From positions 1-64,000 of the forward strand of contig JAPKAV010000003.1 in assembly GCA_028825115.1 (NCBI GenBank): a stretch of DNA of 64,000 nt. The letters are read 5' to 3'. This DNA comes from Candidatus Nanopelagicales bacterium (GTDB taxonomy: Bacteria; Actinomycetota; Actinomycetes; S36-B12). The notes under the pieces are model-generated. The model was not told the DNA's origin. It did no database searches and saw only the letters and a program-made list of their open reading frames with translations. Below, piece after piece: positions 61,232 through 64,000 of this stretch (its first letter is position 1; each line of letters opens with the position of its first letter). Both the position numbers and the translations under genes were made by a program.

Positions 61232-61938
61232 GAATTCCTACCGGTAGCGACAGCACCCCCGGGCCGTTTCCGTACCTGTTCCTCTCATGTAGCGCGTGCT
61301 TGCAAAGCGTCAGAAGTGGATTCGTCTGAAAACAGAACACACACCGAAAGTTACAAATGGATGTCGGCTCAATCTGTACGCATGGCGGGTAGTCATCCAG
61401 TTCTTTCTTTGTGGAAGCTACGCCTTAGCGATGCCTGTGGTGAAGGTAACAGGGTAGATCTTTGTCGTCTAGCAGTTCGATCTCTTCAAAAACATGGTGA
61501 CGCAAAAAGTGCTGGCACTGCGCTCCCTCTGCCGCTTTTTCTAAAGACTAAAGGCGTTCTCGCTTGCGATAAAGCGGAGGCGTGTTCACCGTGATTGCCA
61601 TTAAACAACGCAACTCAGGCCGCGAAAAGCCTAGGGTGCTGCCCTAGCGCAGGTTCATCAAGGTCGCCTGCTTGAGTGCGGGGTTCTGTGGGGGCCTCAA
61701 AGTTTAGTCACGGCGAATCTAGTGCTCTATTACATTGGTAAAGATCTACCAATTTCCAGCTCACTCCGTTCACTTACTTGCGTTTGGGCGCTCGAGACGG
61801 TGCGATATCAAACAACAATCGTTGAGCGATGACCACTAGAAAGCACCTTGCCGTTTTGGTCCACTCTTAGATTTCCGCTAACAACGGCCAAAAACCCATT
61901 GCGCTCCTCCGCCTCCGCCTGTCGTGGATCACTGCATG
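61232..61938. other. Gap of about 700 bp with no assignable gene
   Basis: No frame here resembles a protein family. A short dyad (CTAGGG at 61631 with CCCTAG at 61642) could be a weak hairpin but lacks a T-run. The right edge holds the TACTCT promoter box of the interrupted sulfotransferase. Probably decayed DNA. Confidence 0.35.
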
Positions 61939-61944
61939 TACTCT
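61939..61944 (+). promoter_or_regulatory. -10 box TACTCT, leaderless promoter of an interrupted gene
   Basis: TACTCT, 6 nt, then ATG 61951. The leaderless layout is intact although the gene has an internal TAG, so the lesion is probably recent. TACTCT also occurs 4 nt before ATG 63642. Confidence 0.5.
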
Positions 61945-61950
61945 CAGGGC

Positions 61951-62964
61951 ATGAATAAAAGGCTTATGCTTCATATTGGGTTGCATAAAACCGCCACCAC
62001 TATGTAGCAAATGAATTTCTACCCTCAATTTTCTGGATTTTTGGGAAGGCACTATGCGCGCGACACCTTTGGTAAGAGCTTTATAGCCACACCCGGAAAA
62101 ATATTTAATGAATTTGAAGACGTCATCGTGTCTTATTGTCAAGGACAGGATACTTGGGAACAGGCTCTTTCAAGATGGGTCAAGGGACTCGATTTCTCAA
62201 CAAATCCGGTGCAAATTTTGTCTAACGAACATTTAACTTGGTGGCCAAGCCCACTTGGACTAAATTCATCATTGGGCCCTGTCCACGAACCTTCAGATAG
62301 CGATACACCCCGCAGAGGCCAACATCCGATGACGATTTTTCTTGAGCGAATCAGGAACTTCCTCCCAAAAGAGATTGATTTATTGACCATAGTCACGCTC
62401 CGCAATCAACCGGAATTTTTAGCTTCTTGGGCCGCATGGAATGGGGTAAGCGAGCAAGGAGCGATTGCTCGGGTGATTGAGCGTCAGGACGCTTTCATAG
62501 ATTTCTTTTCGCTAGTAACAGATTTGGAAAAGGTGATTGGCAAGTCCAACAACCTGACTTTGCTTTTTGAAGATGGTGTCGAAAAAAATTGTGAGAAGAT
62601 CATCGCTTTTGCAGGACTCGAGATTTTGGATTCAGCTTCCACTTTTGAGTTCCAAAAGAAAGAAGGGAGTTCAGTACGAGAGAATGTTGGAAGAGTTGGG
62701 GATGCTTCCTGGAAGCTCAACAACATTCCGTTCTATGCACGTTTTCGTCTGGTCGTTTGGGCAAGAACAGTTGCGGGGCGTAGAGCCCCCTCGCTCATTC
62801 TAATCGTGAGGGGCATGCGTAACATTTTTCTTAGCGTAGCGCAACGTCCGCGCATTTTGTCTCTGTCGGATACGGAGCGAGTCGTGGTCCGTGAGTATTG
62901 TGCACCTTCGAATTTACTTCTTGCGCAGCACCTGAAGAGGGATTTGGTGTCTCTCGGTTATTAA
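61951..62964 (+). pseudogene. Sulfotransferase interrupted by in-frame TAG at codon 19
   Basis: From ATG 61951 the protein reads RLMLHIGLHKTATTM and then TAG at 62005-62007, continuing in the same frame with QMNFYPQFSG to the stop at 62964. HIGLHKTATT is the PAPS-binding loop of bacterial sulfotransferases, so the true start is here and not at ATG 62011. Later TIVTLRNQPEFLASW near 130 is the 3'-phosphate-binding Arg strand, and LTLLFEDG follows near 190. Without the TAG it would have about 337 residues. A restart at 62011 would lack the PAPS loop and be inactive. Confidence 0.65.
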
Positions 62965-63069
62965 ACCGGAGCACCGCCGCTAACCTCGAAGATTTGTGTA
63001 TGCACTTCACCTTTTGAGTTCAAAATTAGCTCGCGCCGACTGCCGGTTTAAGGCGGTGAAGTAAAGGTT

Positions 63070-63622
63070 CATACGCAAAAATGTGCTTTGAGTAGGTGTA
63101 TTCCTTGGGGCCCTCAGCCCTAAACCTTTGGCCATTGGCCAAACATATTTTAGTTAATCGCCTACAAGAGCAGATTGGGGTGGTGTCCACTCTATTGTCG
63201 TCAAATGACTAGATCGCTCTTCTGCATATGAGTGCGCTTGGAGAAGGAAGGGCTCGTTCCGCATTCTGTGCGGTTTTCAGACTCGATAGGCTGCCGCTTG
63301 TTGAGCAGATGAGTTATCGAATTCCCGGAATGGCAAAGGACTCCATTCTTAAGAGCGGTCAAATCCCCCAATCACCATCTTTGATCAAGATCGATGTAGA
63401 CGGTATCGAGCACCCTATTCTCCAGGGCGCTCACCACGTTCTGCGTTCACCGACCCCTCGATCGGCACTCGTGGAACTCAACGATCAGTTTCGCGAACTG
63501 GAATCTGACGATACCGGGCAACTCATAGATGCTGGTTTTGAACTGTGGTCAAAGGGCCACAGCGAAATGTTTGAGAGCGGTCGGTAATTAACCTCGATCA
63601 GTCAGATTTGGGACCGACCATA
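63070..63622 (+). pseudogene. Degraded FkbM methyltransferase
   Basis: In one frame it follows the intact FkbM gene at 50669-51553 residue by residue: AKMCFE, stop, VYSLGPSALNLWPLAKH, then NRLQEQIGVV. After a second stop come LPLVEQMSYRIPG, SLIKIDVDGIEHPILQGAHH, LVELNDQF, a TAA, and SQIWDRP against NQIWVRN. In-frame TAG codons lie at 63093 and 63210 and a TAA at 63585. The N-terminal third, including the SAM loop, is missing or beyond recognition. Clearly dead. Confidence 0.75.
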
Positions 63623-63641
63623 AGCCCGCTGTACTCTGTGC

Positions 63642-64000
63642 ATGCCCACACGACTTAAAGAGCATGAGATTCGTCCGACGGATTTATTCAATACATATCT
63701 CGATCTCGCGAAGCAGGACATTAAGATCTTCTTCACAGATACCTTGAGCGAAGCGGTGGCGTGTCCTGCATGCGACTCGAAAGGCGATTTAGCATTCGAA
63801 AAGTTAGGCTTCTGCTATCTTGAGTGCCATCAATGTCTGTCTTTGTGGGTGAGCCCCAGGCCCACTTTCGACGCCTTTGTTGCCTTTTATTCGGACTCTA
63901 TTTCATCTCGATACTGGGCAGAAGTTTTTTATCCGGCCGTAGAGTCTGTGCGACGTGAGAAATTGTGGCGTCCTAAAGCAGAACTCATACGTGACATAGT
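63642..64000 (+). CDS. Zinc-ribbon methyltransferase, 3' end outside window
   Basis: An open frame from ATG 63642 runs off the window after 119 codons. C41/C44 (VACPACDS) and C62/C65 (LECHQCLSLW) form a zinc ribbon like the one at the front of the methyltransferase at 58283, and SPRPTFDAFVAFYSDS matches the segment before its SAM domain. I infer the same architecture, though the SAM domain itself is not visible. TACTCT lies 4 nt before the ATG. It begins 55 bp after the FkbM relic's stop. Confidence 0.65.
   Translation, partial: MPTRLKEHEIRPTDLFNTYLDLAKQDIKIFFTDTLSEAVACPACDSKGDLAFEKLGFCYLECHQCLSLWVSPRPTFDAFVAFYSDSISSRYWAEVFYPAVESVRREKLWRPKAELIRDI

Noticed and set aside
61631-61647. CTAGGG/CCCTAG hairpin as terminator of the Gfo/Idh operon
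   Set aside because: Six-bp stem, no T-run and 400 bp beyond the stop codon.
17635-62007. TAG read as a sense codon (pyrrolysine or suppression), because two genes and a relic carry in-frame TAG
   Set aside because: TAG ends several intact genes here, for example at 6951-6953 and 10761-10763, and the FkbM relic also has TAA. Ordinary nonsense decay explains all cases.
62011-62964. Intact sulfotransferase starting at ATG 62011
   Set aside because: The PAPS-binding loop lies upstream of this ATG in the same frame, beyond the TAG, so a protein from 62011 would lack its cofactor site.

Overview
The window is a 64-kb surface-polysaccharide island, most likely from an actinomycetote of moderate GC content. 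The evidence for that phylum is indirect: many GTG starts, and at least a dozen genes that appear to be transcribed without a leader from a TANNNT -10 box placed exactly 6 nt before the start codon, a layout common in Actinomycetota. I cannot name the genus. No rRNA, tRNA, CRISPR array or housekeeping operon is visible. Nearly every gene builds, modifies or exports glycans, and the spaces between modules hold decayed genes and insertion-sequence remnants.

Layout. (1) 1-16.5 kb: first polysaccharide locus, with GT2/GT4 glycosyltransferases, a polyprenyl-phosphate-type GT2 with a DUF2304 partner, UDP-xylose synthase, a GT23/NodZ-like transferase, a capsule-type GT-B enzyme, a TylF-type methyltransferase, an ABC exporter that may act as flippase, a Wzy-like polymerase/ligase and a WbaP-like initiating sugar-phosphate transferase. 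(2) 16.5-28.3 kb: a mixed region with an IS3 remnant, a glycosyltransferase stopped by one in-frame TAG, GT8, methyltransferases, GT4 genes, an AsnB amidotransferase, and remnants of a membrane protein, a DUF2142 gene and a second IS3 element. (3) 28.4-35.2 kb: a compact acyl-modification module. A NodB-like deacetylase and a GNAT acyltransferase run left; a KAS-III enzyme, acyl carrier protein, metallo-beta-lactamase hydrolase, AMP-forming acyl ligase and SDR run right. IS remnants flank it on both sides. (4) 35.3-37.0 kb: an IS3/IS30 graveyard.

(5) 37-46.5 kb: second polysaccharide locus with its own Wzy and PglC-like initiating transferase and a full PglF/E/D-like set, which together would make and load a di-N-acylated bacillosamine-type sugar; SDRs, GT4 and GT2 follow. 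(6) 46.5-61.2 kb: a TIGR04326-like surface carbohydrate gene and a chimeric scar containing pieces of an SDR, a HAD phosphatase and a TIGR04326 tail. Methyltransferases, a HisC-like aminotransferase, a HAD phosphatase, a sulfotransferase, a D-2-hydroxyacid dehydrogenase, a CMP-sugar-type cytidylyltransferase, two epimerases, a zinc-ribbon methyltransferase and a Gfo/Idh oxidoreductase follow. No NeuB-type synthase is present, so the activated product is unclear. (7) 61.2-64 kb: a sulfotransferase with an in-frame TAG, an FkbM methyltransferase remnant, and the start of another zinc-ribbon methyltransferase running off the window.

How it fits together: two initiating transferases and two Wzy-type proteins imply two separately assembled glycans. 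The remaining modules supply unusual sugars and decorations (N-acyl, methyl, sulfate). The many duplicated and half-dead genes show the island is turning over by recombination and transfer. All functions are read from motifs and context; none was checked against a database.
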